A stretch of 64,000 bases of DNA, taken from Hemerocallis citrina (lineage: Eukaryota > Streptophyta > Magnoliopsida > Asparagales > Asphodelaceae). Where the stretch lies: assembly GCA_017893485.1 (NCBI GenBank), contig CM030362.1:178622166-178686165 (forward strand), written 5' to 3'. The position numbers and the translations under genes are program-made. Below are positions 22,644 through 33,578 of this stretch, piece after piece; position 1 is the first letter of the stretch, and the number at the start of each line of letters is the position of its first letter. A model generated the notes under the pieces. The model made no database searches. It was not told the origin of the DNA and saw only the letters and a list, made by a program, of their open reading frames with translations.

Positions 22644-22698
22644 ATCAGAGTAGCGCAACGGAAGCGTGGTGGGCCCATAATCCACAGGTCCCAGGATT
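22644..22698 (+). pseudogene. Initiator tRNA-Met (CAU) 5' fragment inside LARD A
   Basis: Starts ATCAGAGTAGCGCAACGG and continues through the anticodon arm GGGCCCATAATCC to ACAGGTCCCAGGAT. Compared with the plant initiator tRNA as I remember it, about 54 bases match with three differences, all transitions (two G to A, one C to T). The match stops at the T-arm, so T-loop and 3' acceptor strand are missing and this cannot be a working tRNA gene. It is on the same strand as the element, and the same tRNA is the one that would prime it. Confidence 0.75.
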
Positions 22699-25288
22699 CT
22701 CTTGTTGATTATCCTCCTTTGCATCGTTCAAATGTTTTTTTTAGGTACTTTCCACTCACCATCATTCTGCAATTCATTATTTAACATCAATCTTATTCAT
22801 GTTCTTCTTATTCCAGTGCTTCCCTCACTTCAGTTCTCTTCTTCTAATTTTCCTGCTTTGTTATTTCTTAAGTTTGCTTTCGTTCTGTCCAACTACCTGC
22901 CATAATGAATTTCAAGGAAGAAATTCTTTTTCTAAGGTGAGTAGGATAGTAACCCCCGTTCCCGCCAAAATGTATTTTTCGTGTATTTTCTATATTTTGG
23001 TTTTTCTTATAAATTCATTTTGTGTTAAATTCGTTTTGAATCTTCTATTAAAATCTTTTCTATTCGAAAATTATATTTATTTCAAATAATTGTGTATTTA
23101 ACTTTGTCTCCTATTCCTAATTGATCGAATATTTACATTTTAACCCAAATCGAAGGTGTTATTACTATTTGGACTATTTTAATAAATTTGTTAAACCCCA
23201 ACTCCTATTTTGTTATTTAATATTATTCTTATTGTTATTATTATTTTTGTTATTATTATTTTGTTACTATTATTATTAGTATTATTATTCTTATTGTTAT
23301 TATTATTATTAATATCATTATTATTGTCGCTATTACTTTTGATTGTATATTAAAAATTCATCGTTTATTATTTTGAAAGCCCATAGATTTTAATCCATCT
23401 ATTATTATTATTTATTATTTTGAAATACAAACCAATTATATTATTAATGTATGATTATTCTAATTATTTGTGAAAAGTGAATCTAATCTAAATGTGTTCT
23501 TTCAGTTGACTTTACTTTCAAATAAACTATAGATTTTATTGTGTAATCTATGAAAAATTTGTTCATTGTATATCCCCAACTAGTCTATTCATAAATCCTA
23601 TTTTAATTATTTAATTCTTTTTCCCTATTGGATCTAAAACCCAAACCTTATTATTTCTCCTATTGGATTCCAACCCAAAACCCAATAACCCAACATCTCT
23701 TATTCTATTCACTATATAATCTAACCCTAACCCCTAGCCTTGTAACGCCCCGAATTTCAAAATTCACTGAATTCAAGATTCCATAGGAACTTTACACTTC
23801 TTTCGTACAATTTTACAAGGAATTTAAAACTTTTCACTTTACATCAGAGTTACAAGAAATCTTTACACTTTACATTTACAGCGGAAGCAATTTTATAACA
23901 TTTATATAAAGGTACATCCACATTTGAATAATCGCTAAGCATCAGTTCTCCTTTAATCTTTATCATGTCATTTACCCTGCATACAAAACTGTGGGTATGT
24001 CAGTTTATTCAACCGAAGAACATTATACACGGCCATCCTCTCTATGCCGGAAACAATATAACTGATTTTTCATATTTAACAAATACAAACTTGTCACATA
24101 TCAAACTAAAGGGAATACCCTATTGATGTCGTGTTGTGATTGTGCACTTAGTCCTTAATGCAGCTATTTATATTACATGACACTAATGCGCACTTGTTCG
24201 GATTCTATGCATCCCAAACTACATAGGACCAAGGGCAAGCCCTTAACCGTTCTTCATCTTGTAGGATTCAATCCCTCATCATGACTTAATCTACTACTGT
24301 AACTACGGTAAGTATCCTAGATATTTTCTGACAAACGAACTCATGTCTAGGCACCCTGGAGGGAATCCAAACGCACTGACACATGATTCATCATGCAGGC
24401 ATCTGTGGTAATTCAGCTCTTACCATAGACATGACACCACCCGCAGTCGTCCAACACCCCATGAGCATCGCCACCGGGACGGTACTCTGGAGTAGTATCC
24501 ACGCCCTATCATGACTCATCATGGGACATCCTGGGATACTCTCTCGCCGCCAATCCAATGGCCCTCATACTCAATGTTTTTCTCTTAATTTCATTACATC
24601 TTTACTATGTAACTAATCCTTAATTCTAATGAAATCATGAACAAAATCAATCTCTTAGAGTTAGTCCTTTCACTACTACCGGTCTTATTTCTTTCATTTC
24701 ACAATGACCCAAACTTGGTCTTCTCAAAGTCAATAATCATATTTCATCACTTTTCACTTGCCGGTGTGAGTTTTGGCTACACCCTAATTTTTAATTTCAT
24801 TTCACAAATTCACATATTTGAGTTTTCATACTCAATAACATTTCTCTTTTCCAATCACATGATTTCTAAATTATTCAAGAGTCAATAACCATACATGGAG
24901 TTCAATTATTCATCATGTATTTCATAACCAACCTTTATTTCCACTTTAAAATCATATCCCCAATATATAGCCAAAGTGAATATTCACCACTCACTATTGT
25001 CACACTATTCTTTAATAAAAATAACTCATACAAACTTCACAACATATACTTTCTTTCCTTCAAATTTTTCTTTTCTAGCACTTATCTCAATTTTCTTTGC
25101 AAAACACATTTTTCATGAAATATACGAATGTAAACTATAATTTCAATTTCTCTTTTACTTTCAAAAAATACGCTTTATTTCATTCTAGTAACTCCCAATA
25201 ATTTTCATAGGTTGTACTCATTTATACTAGGCCACAAGTCATTGGAATTGTCTCACAAAATAAGACAGATTCACTGAAGTTTCGGGAA

Positions 25289-25443
25289 AGTCGACTGTCG
25301 AAATGGTCAGTCGGCTGTTCCGCAATAATGCAAAGTTCGAAGGGAAGTCGACTGTTAAATGTATCAGTCGGCTGTCCTGTGATATATTTTTAAACTCGAA
25401 ATCAAAGATCAGGCCAGTCGACTGTTGCACATGGCAGTCGACC
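25289..25443. promoter_or_regulatory. Three AGTCGACT palindrome pairs in Tekay B 3' LTR
   Basis: Pairs start at 25289/25309, 25346/25366 and 25416/25436. Every pair is exactly 20 bp apart. The first member is always AGTCGACTGT, the second AGTCGGCTGT or AGTCGACCGT. Function unknown; the regularity suggests a site for a protein binding one DNA face. Confidence 0.7.
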
Positions 25444-26029
25444 GTACTGCGGGGTTTTATAATTTAAATTTGTGTACTACTCTTTTCATAATTCATTTGA
25501 CATTTCTTGAATACATTTCAGTATTAATACTTCCTACATCAATTTCCTGTTTATCCTCCTTTTATAACTCAAAACATGTCTTAATTTACTCATTCTAACT
25601 CATATCAGGAAAGTCCATTTAAGCACATAAAGCAACAATTTCTCCTACTAGCATTTTGTACTTATTTTTGATGTTCACAACAATTCTAATTCCTACATTC
25701 CATAGCTACAAAACCATTTACACACAACTCAAGATTCATAACAAAATAACATACAGTCTATCAAGCATCGATTTAATCAATCAACAAGTCCTTTCCCAAT
25801 TAAGTGTACTCTTAATAGTTTCTTTCATGCATTATCATTTCAATCAATCTTAGCATGATATCTAATTAGAAATATGGAAAATAACCCACCTTATTTGAAA
25901 AGAACAAATTTGCAACACCTCCTAAACAAAAGAGTCCTTCGCGAACTTGCCAAAAGTGCTACACTACTAACAACTGTATTTTCTACTATAGGTTTTGGAG
26001 AAATGAAGAGTGCAAGAATAACTAGTCTA

Positions 26030-26052
26030 GGGGGGGGGGGGGGGGGGGGGGG
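26030..26052. repeat. G23 run next to the TATA box of Tekay B 3' LTR
   Basis: 23 consecutive G on the plus strand, against 6 G in the paired LTR at 34295-34300. It abuts the minus-strand TATA box. Such runs are unstable and may also be over-called in sequencing. Confidence 0.8.
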
Positions 26053-26484
26053 CCTATTTATACTAAAAATTGGAGCAAATAAAGGGTTAGGATCAATCTA
26101 GGAGTTAAAGATAAAATGCTAGGATTTAAGGGAAAGTTGTAGTAAGTAACCATGATCCAAACAACTACCACCCATAACCCCACTTCTCTTTTTCCTTTTC
26201 CCTCCATTCAAAACCGGCCACTATAGTGCTTCATGCACGTGTACGTGCAATGCACGTGCATTCACTAGTTCTCCATATAAAAAGTTGTACATTTTATTTT
26301 TTATAAAAATACTCTTATAAAAATATTCTACATTACAAGTTGTAATAAAAGAAAGAAATAGCTCATGGGCTTTATTTAATGGGCCAAATAATAGTTTACA
26401 AAAAAAATAAATTAGATTTGGGCTAAAAAGATTTATGTTTATTTGAAGAAAATGGGCCTTTATAAAAACAATTAGAGAACACAC

Positions 26485-26486
<2 letters not shown>

Positions 26487-26538
<52 letters not shown>
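26487..26538. repeat. (AT)n microsatellite, Tekay B 3' LTR
   Basis: 26 AT units; its counterpart at 34729-34785 is slightly longer. Confidence 0.95.
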
Positions 26539-26545
<7 letters not shown>

Positions 26546-26659
26546 CACATTATCCATGATGAAAATGATTATAAGATTTTATACTACAAAAAATTGCACG
26601 TGAACAATACGTGCAAAAATAAAATAATAGTTTTCATAAATGAAAATCGGGGTATTACA

Positions 26660-26676
26660 AAACTCCCTCCTTAGAA
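26660..26676 (-). other. Polypurine tract of Tekay B
   Basis: On the minus strand reads CTAAGGAGGGAGTTT directly before the 3' LTR start at 26659. A matching CTAAG-G motif ends the internal regions of LARD A and the TRIM. Confidence 0.8.
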
Positions 26677-26754
26677 TAGTTCCGTCCCCGGAACTACAGT
26701 CAAGAGCGAGAAACAAAACACTCACAACAAGCACAAGAAAATATAAAATACAAA

Positions 26755-27072
26755 TCAGGCAAAAAACTCAGGATAATCCGTCAACATCCTTTCCTCAGAC
26801 TCCCAAGTAGCCTCTTCAACTAGATGGTTTCTCCAGACTACTTTGACTATCGGTATCGTCTTATTCCTTAAGACTTTCTCTCGACGATCAACAATCTCGA
26901 CAGGAGACTCGATGTAATTGAGATCCAATTCCAAACCTTCCGGCACTTCAGGCAAATGACGACTCGGATCTGGAATGTTACCTCTCAGCATAGACACATG
27001 AAAGACATTGTGCCCCTGAGATAACTCTTCCGGTAACTCAAGCCGGTAAGCAGTTTTCCCGATCCTTTTCAA
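26755..27072 (-). CDS. pol: Tekay B integrase C-terminus with chromodomain
   Basis: 105 codons. The N-terminal third is the integrase tail (GKTAYRLELPEELSQGHNVF and FHVSMLR). The chromodomain follows at about residues 58-97: EIVDRREKVLRNKTIPIVKV then VWRNHLVEEATWESEERM. In chromoviruses this fold is thought to steer integration toward modified histones. It belongs to the same polyprotein as 27102-28286 but is one frame away, so a frameshift near 27100 separates them. The domain itself is complete. Confidence 0.92.
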   Translation of the reverse strand: MKRIGKTAYRLELPEELSQGHNVFHVSMLRGNIPDPSRHLPEVPEGLELDLNYIESPVEIVDRREKVLRNKTIPIVKVVWRNHLVEEATWESEERMLTDYPEFFA

Positions 27073-27101
27073 TATCTTGTACGGGCCTATAAACCTCGGG
27101 G

Positions 27102-28286
27102 CTAACTTCCGCCTTTGCCAAATCGAATCACACCTTTACTGGGCGATACTTTCAGAAAGACGAAGTCACCTTCCTCAAACTCAAGGTCCCTTCTCCGGTT
27201 GTCTGCATAGCTCTTCTGCCTGCTCTGAGCCTCTACTAACCTTTTCCTGATCAGATCAATCTTTTCAGAGGTTTGCTGTACAAGCTCAGGCCCAAACAAC
27301 TGAAGCTCCCCAACTTCAAACCAACAAACAGGCGTTCTGCACTTTCTGCCATACAAAGCTTCGTACGGCGCCATCCCAATGCTAGTCTGAAAACTGTTGT
27401 TGTAGGCAAACTCTACCAAAGGTAAATGCCTTTCCCAACTGCCTCCAAAGTCTAGTACACAACACCGAAGCATATCCTTAAGAATAAGGTTGACTCTCTC
27501 GGTCTGCCCATCGGTTTGCGGATGAAAAGCAGCACTAAAATCTGTCTTGGTACCCAAAGCTGTCTGAAGACTCCTCCAGAAATACGAAGTAAACCGCGCA
27601 TCTCGATCAGACACAATAGTTGACGGAACACCATGAAGCCTGATGATCTCGCCAACATACAACTCAGCTAACTTATCCATCGAAGCAGTGAGTTTCATCG
27701 CTAAGAAGTGAGCGGACTTGGTTAGTCGATCGACTATAACCCAAATTACATCATTACCTTTAGGACTCTTGGGCAATCCCGTGATGAAATCCATACTGAT
27801 GTTATCCCACTTCCATTCCGGAATAGGTAACGGCTGTAATAGACCTCCGGGTCTCTGATTCGCGGCTTTGACTTGCTGACAAACCTCACACTTCGCCACA
27901 AATTCAGCCACATCCCGCTTCAAACCTGACCACCAGAAATGCGGTTTGATGTCTCTATACATCTTAGTACTCCCAGGATGTACTGACAAAAGAGTAGTAT
28001 GTGCCTCCTGAAGAATACACTCTTTCAGGTCCGCCTGATTTGGAACACATAGTCTATCTCCGAACCACAGCACTCCATCCCTAATTTGAAATCCGGGCAA
28101 CCTACCAGCACCAACCTGCTCCTTCATCTCCAAGATATCAGCATCAACCTCTTGACTTGCAATAATCCTTCCATTCAATGTAGGCTGAAGCCTCAACTGA
28201 GCTAAAGATGCTCCCAATCCTTGCAAGACAACTTCAATACCTGCTCGATCCAATTCTTCCATCAGATGCTTCTGAGTTGTAATCAA
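27102..28286 (-). CDS. pol: Tekay B integrase
   Basis: 394 codons, in the same frame as RT-RNase H upstream. The zinc module is HTTLLSVHPGSTKMYRD with KCEVCQQVK. The catalytic triad is seen as D in SMDFITGLPKSP, D in VSDRDARFTSYFW, and E in HPQTDGQTERVN. The GRKCRTPVCW and FEEGDFVFLKVSP stretches of Tekay integrases follow. It joins viral DNA to host DNA, giving the 5-bp duplications seen here. Translation from the upstream frame is blocked by TGA 28364-28362; the domain itself is undamaged until the shift near 27100. Confidence 0.95.
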   Translation of the reverse strand: MITTQKHLMEELDRAGIEVVLQGLGASLAQLRLQPTLNGRIIASQEVDADILEMKEQVGAGRLPGFQIRDGVLWFGDRLCVPNQADLKECILQEAHTTLLSVHPGSTKMYRDIKPHFWWSGLKRDVAEFVAKCEVCQQVKAANQRPGGLLQPLPIPEWKWDNISMDFITGLPKSPKGNDVIWVIVDRLTKSAHFLAMKLTASMDKLAELYVGEIIRLHGVPSTIVSDRDARFTSYFWRSLQTALGTKTDFSAAFHPQTDGQTERVNLILKDMLRCCVLDFGGSWERHLPLVEFAYNNSFQTSIGMAPYEALYGRKCRTPVCWFEVGELQLFGPELVQQTSEKIDLIRKRLVEAQSRQKSYADNRRRDLEFEEGDFVFLKVSPSKGVIRFGKGGS

Positions 28287-28361
28287 ACTGGATAAACTGC
28301 TCTTGCGACTAAGTGCATCAGCAACAACATTAGCTTTCCCAGGATGATACTCGATCTCAGG

Positions 28362-29417
28362 TCACATATCCTCAAGCACTTCCAACCATCTTCGCTGTCT
28401 CAGATTCAGATCCTTCTGCTGGTATATGTACTTCAAACTCTTGTGGTCCGTGTACATGTTCAATTTCTCACCGTACATGTAGTGCCTCCATTGCTTCAGG
28501 GCAAAGATAATCGCTGCCAACTCCAGATCATGAGTCGGGTATTTCTTCTCATGCAGTCGTAGTTGCCTAGACCCATAAGCGATTACTCTTCCTTCTTGCA
28601 TTAAGACACAACCAAGCCCACGATGTGAAGCATCGCTGTAAACATCATACTCAACACCTGCTCTAGGCAAAGCCAAAATAGGTGCAGTAGTCAGTTTCAC
28701 TTTCAACTCCTGAAAGCTTGCCTCACATTGCTCAGTCCACTTGAAGTTCACATTCTTCTTGGTCAAACCAGTGAGCAGTATGGCTAACTGAGCAAAACCT
28801 TGAATGAATCTCCTGTAGTATCCAGTTAATCCAAGAAAACTTCTGACTTCCTTCACTGTAGTAGGCCTAGCCCAATCTTTCACTGCCTCTATCTTCTGAG
28901 GATCAGTTGCCACTCCCTCCTTAGAAAGGATGTGACCTAGGAATGCCACTTCAGATTTCCAGAAATCGCACTTGGACAGCTTGGCATACAACTCCTGCTC
29001 TTCCAGCTTCCTCAAAACTGCTTCCAGATGCTCGGTGTACTCCTCTTCTGACTTGGAGTACACGAGAATATCGTCGATAAACACCACGACGAAGGAATCA
29101 ATGAATGGCCTCAGAACTCTGTTCATCAAATCCATGAAGATTGCGGGTGCATTCGTCACTCCAAATGGCATAACTAAGAATTCGTAATGCCTATGTCGAG
29201 TTCTAAATGCAGTTTTGTGCACATCCTCAGCTTTCACTCGAACTTGGTGATATCCTGATCGAAGATCTATTTTGGAGAAAATAGCAGCTCCTTGTAGACG
29301 ATCGAACAAGTCATCAATTCGGGGAATAGGATACTTATTATGAACAGTGACCTTATTCAGCTCTCGGTAATCGATACACATTCTCATCGATCCATCCTTC
29401 TTCTTTACCAAAAGCAC
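28362..29417 (-). CDS. pol: Tekay B reverse transcriptase and RNase H
   Basis: 351 codons. RT motifs: [55 protein letters not shown] and the catalytic [13 protein letters not shown]. RNase H follows: [37 protein letters not shown] and [24 protein letters not shown] at 29427-29429, where the family has Trp in SPWGAP, separates it from the protease; the TGA at 28362 ends it before integrase. Both look like single-base changes in an otherwise complete domain. Confidence 0.95.
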   Translation of the reverse strand: MLLVKKKDGSMRMCIDYRELNKVTVHNKYPIPRIDDLFDRLQGAAIFSKIDLRSGYHQVRVKAEDVHKTAFRTRHRHYEFLVMPFGVTNAPAIFMDLMNRVLRPFIDSFVVVFIDDILVYSKSEEEYTEHLEAVLRKLEEQELYAKLSKCDFWKSEVAFLGHILSKEGVATDPQKIEAVKDWARPTTVKEVRSFLGLTGYYRRFIQGFAQLAILLTGLTKKNVNFKWTEQCEASFQELKVKLTTAPILALPRAGVEYDVYSDASHRGLGCVLMQEGRVIAYGSRQLRLHEKKYPTHDLELAAIIFALKQWRHYMYGEKLNMYTDHKSLKYIYQQKDLNLRQRRWLEVLEDM

Positions 29418-29426
29418 TGGTGCTCC

Positions 29427-30131
29427 CTAAGGTGACACACTAGGTTGAATAAAGCCTTTCTCCAACAGTTCCTCAATCTGCCATTTCACCTCATCCTGTT
29501 CCAATGGAGCCATCCTATACGGTGCCTTAGAAATGGGTGCACTTTCCGGTTGAAGGGTGATGCTGAACTCTACATCACGTTGCGGGGGTAACCCAGGAAA
29601 ATCATCCAAGAACACAGTCGGATAGTCCCGAACCAAAGGAATCCTTTGCACTTCCACAGGAATCTCTTCCTTGCAGATAGCTGCCACCAACCTAGAACAC
29701 TTCTTCTTCCCTTGGAAAGTGACTTCAGGTCCACCTGGAGCCTTCACTGTTACTTCTTTGGTCTTGCACTCGATGCTTGCACTGTACACCGACATCCAAT
29801 CAATGCTAATGATAACATCGACTCCCAAGACATTCACCTCGATTAGATCAATCCCGAAAATTCTGTCTCCAATCATAATCTCGCAATCCGCATAGTACCG
29901 ATCAGTGGTTAAAGTCTCTCCTGATGGAGTAGCTACTACTAAGATCTTGCCTGGAAAAATCTTCGGTTCAACTCCCAACACTTTAGCAAATTTAGGAGAC
30001 ACAAAAGTATGAGAGGATCCAGTATCGAACAAAACAACAACTTTCATTCCATTCAAATAAAGTTCTCCTGTTACATAATACACACTCATTACGTAACAGT
30101 TCACTAAATAAACGGGAAAAAGAAACAACAT
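29427..30131 (-). CDS. pol: Tekay B aspartic protease and linker to RT
   Basis: 234 codons in the same frame as RT. Active site is VVLFDTGSSHTFVSPKFAKV. Flap-side region GDRIFGIDLIEVNVLGVDVI and IDWMSVYSASIECKTKEVTV follow; the linker then shows DDFPGLPPQRDVEFSITLQP and the YRMAPLE motif that precedes RT in this clade. The catalytic DTG is intact. The 5' part overlaps no gag frame directly: gag ends at 30460. Confidence 0.92.
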   Translation of the reverse strand: MLFLFPVYLVNCYVMSVYYVTGELYLNGMKVVVLFDTGSSHTFVSPKFAKVLGVEPKIFPGKILVVATPSGETLTTDRYYADCEIMIGDRIFGIDLIEVNVLGVDVIISIDWMSVYSASIECKTKEVTVKAPGGPEVTFQGKKKCSRLVAAICKEEIPVEVQRIPLVRDYPTVFLDDFPGLPPQRDVEFSITLQPESAPISKAPYRMAPLEQDEVKWQIEELLEKGFIQPSVSP

Positions 30132-30254
30132 GAACCTCTAAACATCCACCCTCGTACCAGTGATGACATGATCCACCTCATCAGCATCAGCTTCAGTCAA
30201 GGCAAATACTGGCCCTTGTTGGTACGGTCTCTTCCCAGTCTGCTGCATTGGTGC

Positions 30255-31149
30255 ATTGCGATTAACATTCCGCAGTTTAGGGCATTGAGATTTGTAATGT
30301 CCCGTCTCACCACAGTTGTAGCAATTTACCTGCAGGAGGTCTCACAACATTATTCCCGAGTCCTCCAACCACATTGATAGCGTTCGCCCCTGTCGGTTTG
30401 AACCTTTGTGCCGATGGTTGACCCTTGAAATTCCCAGAATTTGCGGGCCTCTTTCCAGACTACCAGTTGTTCCTCCGACTTTGAACAACATGAAACTGCT
30501 CCATGTCTGCTTCCGTGGCTGCCGTGTGCTTGACCAGCTTGTCAACCCTTCTGATAGTAAGAGGTATCATCCGGGACCTCAAGCTCGGCCTCAGTCTATG
30601 CTCGAACTTACAAGCCTTCTTTGCCTCATCCATTACCAGTTCCGGAGCATACCTCGAGAGCTGAGTAAATTTGGTCTCATACTCCCTAACTGACATGCCA
30701 CCTTGTTGCAGCGACAGAAACTCCATGGCCTTCTTCTCCTGGATGCCTGAAGGAAAGTAATGACTGCGGAATTCCTCCAAAAATTCCTTCCAGCCAAAAA
30801 TAATACCTCCCATCGTCCGCTTCATCGACTGCCACAATACAGCCGCATCCTTCTCAAATTGCAGAGTCACCAACTTCACCTTGCTGCCTTCAGGGGTTTC
30901 CAAGACTTCGTAAATAGTCTCTACCTGCCTGATCCAGTTGTCAGCCGTATTAGGGTCTGACTTCCCTTCAAACACCGGTGGTTTCATCCGTTTGAATGAT
31001 TCCACGAGTTTGATTGCTTCGAGCACTGGATTCGCAGGTACCCTTCCTTGGTTCTGATTCATGGCCACGGCATTGAGTGTCTGATAGACCCTCGCAAGTT
31101 TCGTTTCCAAGTCCAGACCTTCACCATTTCTTGCTCTTCGTCCAGCCAT
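30255..31149 (-). CDS. gag: Tekay B gag (broken before the zinc knuckle)
   Basis: ATG at 31149 (MAGRRARNGEGLDLETK) chosen because the capsid homology starts there; an upstream in-frame ATG exists at 31191. The capsid region shows PPVFEGKSDPNTADNWIRQV, FEKDAAVLWQSMKRTMGG, WKEFLEEFRSHYFPSGIQEK and YETKFTQLSRYAPELVMDE. A TAG at 30460, where the frame has Trp-Trp-like context (RRNNW-stop), ends it. A CCHC knuckle, CYNCGETGHYKSQC, is read at 30282-30323 in a neighbouring frame. Gag makes the particle shell and packages RNA. Confidence 0.9.
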
Positions 31150-31295
31150 GTTCTGATGTAAAAGATCCATTAAATTCGAAGTGTGAAACATGAACTTTTA
31201 AGTCAATATTTTTATTTCATTGAATTTCAAACTTTATACATTCGAATTTAAAATATTTTTGACATCAAAATGAGAGCAGTAGATGATACAACAGT

Positions 31296-31716
31296 TTAAC
31301 TCCTACGGTTCCTCTTGGCTTCACGAAGCTCTCCCCGTAGTTCTTCAATTTCTTCCTTCAGCACATCGGTCATATTTTTCCTCTTCTCGAGTTCCCATAC
31401 ACGATGACTGAGAACCGCAAAATCATCCTTGTGCTTTGCCAACTGAGCCTCCAATAGTCTGACTCTCTCCCACAGTGTTTCTACTTGCCTCTGAAGAGAT
31501 ATCACAAGACTACTTGGAACTGGTTCTTCTTCTTCGTCCGAAGAGTCATCAGATGAGTCTGAGGTGGAGTGATCTCTCGGGACTCAGGCCATTCCTCTCT
31601 GTCAAAGTCTGCTTGCCCTGGGTAGTACTCTTCCTCGAATCTGCATGTCCAGGATAGTAATCTTCCTCTATGATATGCCAATTGTCGTCTCCAGCAGGGG
31701 CGAAGTGATCAGCCAT
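31296..31716 (-). pseudogene. Small acidic coiled-coil ORF upstream of Tekay B gag
   Basis: ATG at 31716 gives MADHFAPAGDDNWHIIEEDY, an acidic start. Its frame ends near 31549, and another, shifted by one base, continues as SDDSSDEEEEPVPSS then QRQVETLWERVRLLEAQLAK and VLKEEIEELRGELREAKRNR, ending at 31296. The second half has strong heptad character. A protein of about 140 residues would result without the frameshift. It lies between primer site and gag, before the usual start of coding. I know no function for it; it could be a regulatory or particle protein. Confidence 0.6.
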
Positions 31717-31858
31717 CTTAGAAATAGGGAGGAAGAAGCATAAGTCATAGAGCAACACAAATGTAAGTAACTTACATTTAAATCTCTAGACTCAACACAC
31801 ACTCTAATGTCCACTTCTAGGGTGTCGTTCCTTATAAATTTGTACTAGTGTGAAGCGT

Positions 31859-31871
31859 GGCTTTGATACCA
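31859..31871 (-). other. Primer binding site of Tekay B
   Basis: Minus strand TGGTATCAAAGCC, 3 bp inside the 5' LTR end at 31875. One base off the TGGTATCAGAGC initiator tRNA-Met site. Confidence 0.88.
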
Positions 31872-33423
31872 CTCTGTAACGCCCCGAATTTCAAAATACA
31901 CTGAATTCGAGATTCCACAGGAACTTTACACTTCTTTCGTACAATTTTACAAGGAATTTAAAACTTTTCACTTTACATCAGAGTTACAAGAAATCTTTAC
32001 ACTTTACATTTACAGCGGAAGCAATTTTATAACATTTATATAAAGGTACATCCACATTTGAATAATCGCTAAGCATCATTTCTCCTTTAATCTTTATCAT
32101 GTCATTTACCCTGCATACAAAACTGTAGGTACGTCAGTTTATTCAACTGAAGAACATTATACACGGCCATCCTCTCTATGCCGGAAACAATATAACTGAT
32201 TTTCCATATTTAACAAATACAAACTTGTCACATATCAAACTAAAGGGAATACCCTATTGATGTCGTGTTGTGATTGTGCACTTAGTCCTTAATGCAGTTA
32301 TTTATATTACATGACACTAATGCGCACTTGTTCGGATTCTATGCATCCCATACTACATAGGTCCAAGGGCAAGTCCTTAACCGTTCTTCATATTGTAGGA
32401 TTCAATCCCTCATCATGACTTAATCTACTACTGTAACTACGGTAAGTATCCTAGATATTTTCTAACATACGAACTCATGTCTAGGCACCCTGCTGGGAAT
32501 CCAAACGCATTGACACATGACTCATCATGCAGGCATCCTGTGGTAATTCAGCTCCTACCATAGATATGACACCACCCGCAGTCGTCCAACACCCCATGAG
32601 CATCGCCACCGGGACGGTACTCTGGAGTAGTATCCACGCCCTATCATGACTCATCATGGGACATCCTGGGATACTCTCTCGCCGCCAATCCAATGGCCCT
32701 CATACTCAATGTTTTTCTCTTAATTTCATTACATCTTCACTAAGTAACTAATCCTTAATTCTAATGAAATCATGAACAAAATCAATCTCTTAGAGTTAGC
32801 CCTCTCACTACTACTGGTCTTATTTCTTTCATTTCACAATGACCCAAACTTGGTCTTTTCAAAGTCAATAATCATATTTCATCACTTTTCACTTGCCGGT
32901 GTGAGTTTTGGCTACACCCTAATTTTCAATTTCATTTCACAAATTCACATATTTGAGTTTTCATACTCAATAACATTTCTCTTTTCCAATCACATGATTT
33001 CTAAATTATTCAAGAGTCAATAACCATACATGGAGTTCAATTATTCATCATGTATTTCATAACCAACCTTTATTTCCACTTTAAAATCATATCCCCAATA
33101 TATAGCCAAAGTGAATATTCACCACTCACTATTGTCACACTATTCTTTAATAAAAATAACTCATACAAACTTCACAACATATACTTTCTTTCCTTCAAAT
33201 TTTTCTTTTCTAGCACTTATCTCAATTTTCTTTGCAAAACACATTTTTCATGAAATATACGAATGTAAACTATAATTTCAATTTCTCTTTTACTTTCAAA
33301 AAATACGCTTTATTTCATTCTAGTAACTCCCAATAATTTTCATAGGTTGTACTCATTTATACTAGGCCACAAGTCGTAGGAATTGTCTCACAAAAGAAGA
33401 CAGATTCACTGAAGTTTCGGGAA

Positions 33424-33578
33424 AGTCGACTGTCGAAATGGTCAGTTGGCTGTTCCGCAATAATGCAAAGTTCGAAGGGAAGTCGACTGTTAAATGTATC
33501 AGTCGGCTGTCCTGCGATATATTTTTAAACTCGAAATCAAAGATCAGGCCAGTCGACTGTTGCACATGGCAGTCGACC
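33424..33578. promoter_or_regulatory. Three AGTCGACT palindrome pairs in Tekay B 5' LTR
   Basis: Pairs at 33424/33444, 33481/33501 and 33551/33571, each 20 bp apart, as in the 3' LTR. One member is altered to AGTTGGCT. Confidence 0.7.

Larger units (their letters stand above)
22072..22946 (+). other. Internal region of LARD A
   Basis: About 875 bp between the LTRs, with no frame resembling gag or pol. It opens with GATTTTCAG and the primer site, holds a tRNA-iMet-like piece at 22644-22698, then T-rich sequence, and ends in a polypurine stretch AAGGTGAGTAGGA at 22934-22946. Confidence 0.75.
23741..26659 (-). repeat. 3' LTR of Tekay B (2919 bp)
   Basis: Near-identical to 31875-34903 apart from indels. 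It lacks about 131 bp present at 34091-34224 and carries a 23-base G run at 26030-26052 where the partner has 6. A TATA box (TATAAATA on the minus strand) lies at 26055-26062. Contains three AGTCGACT pairs (25289-25443). Confidence 0.93.

Noticed and set aside
22644..22698. Functional tRNA-Met gene.
   Set aside because: The T-arm and 3' acceptor strand are absent, so neither the internal promoter B box nor the cloverleaf is complete.
24637..25118. Open frames repeated at 32772-33253 as conserved proteins.
   Set aside because: They are identical because they lie in the two LTRs of Tekay B, and read as hydrophobic low-complexity products of AT-rich DNA on the strand opposite to the element.
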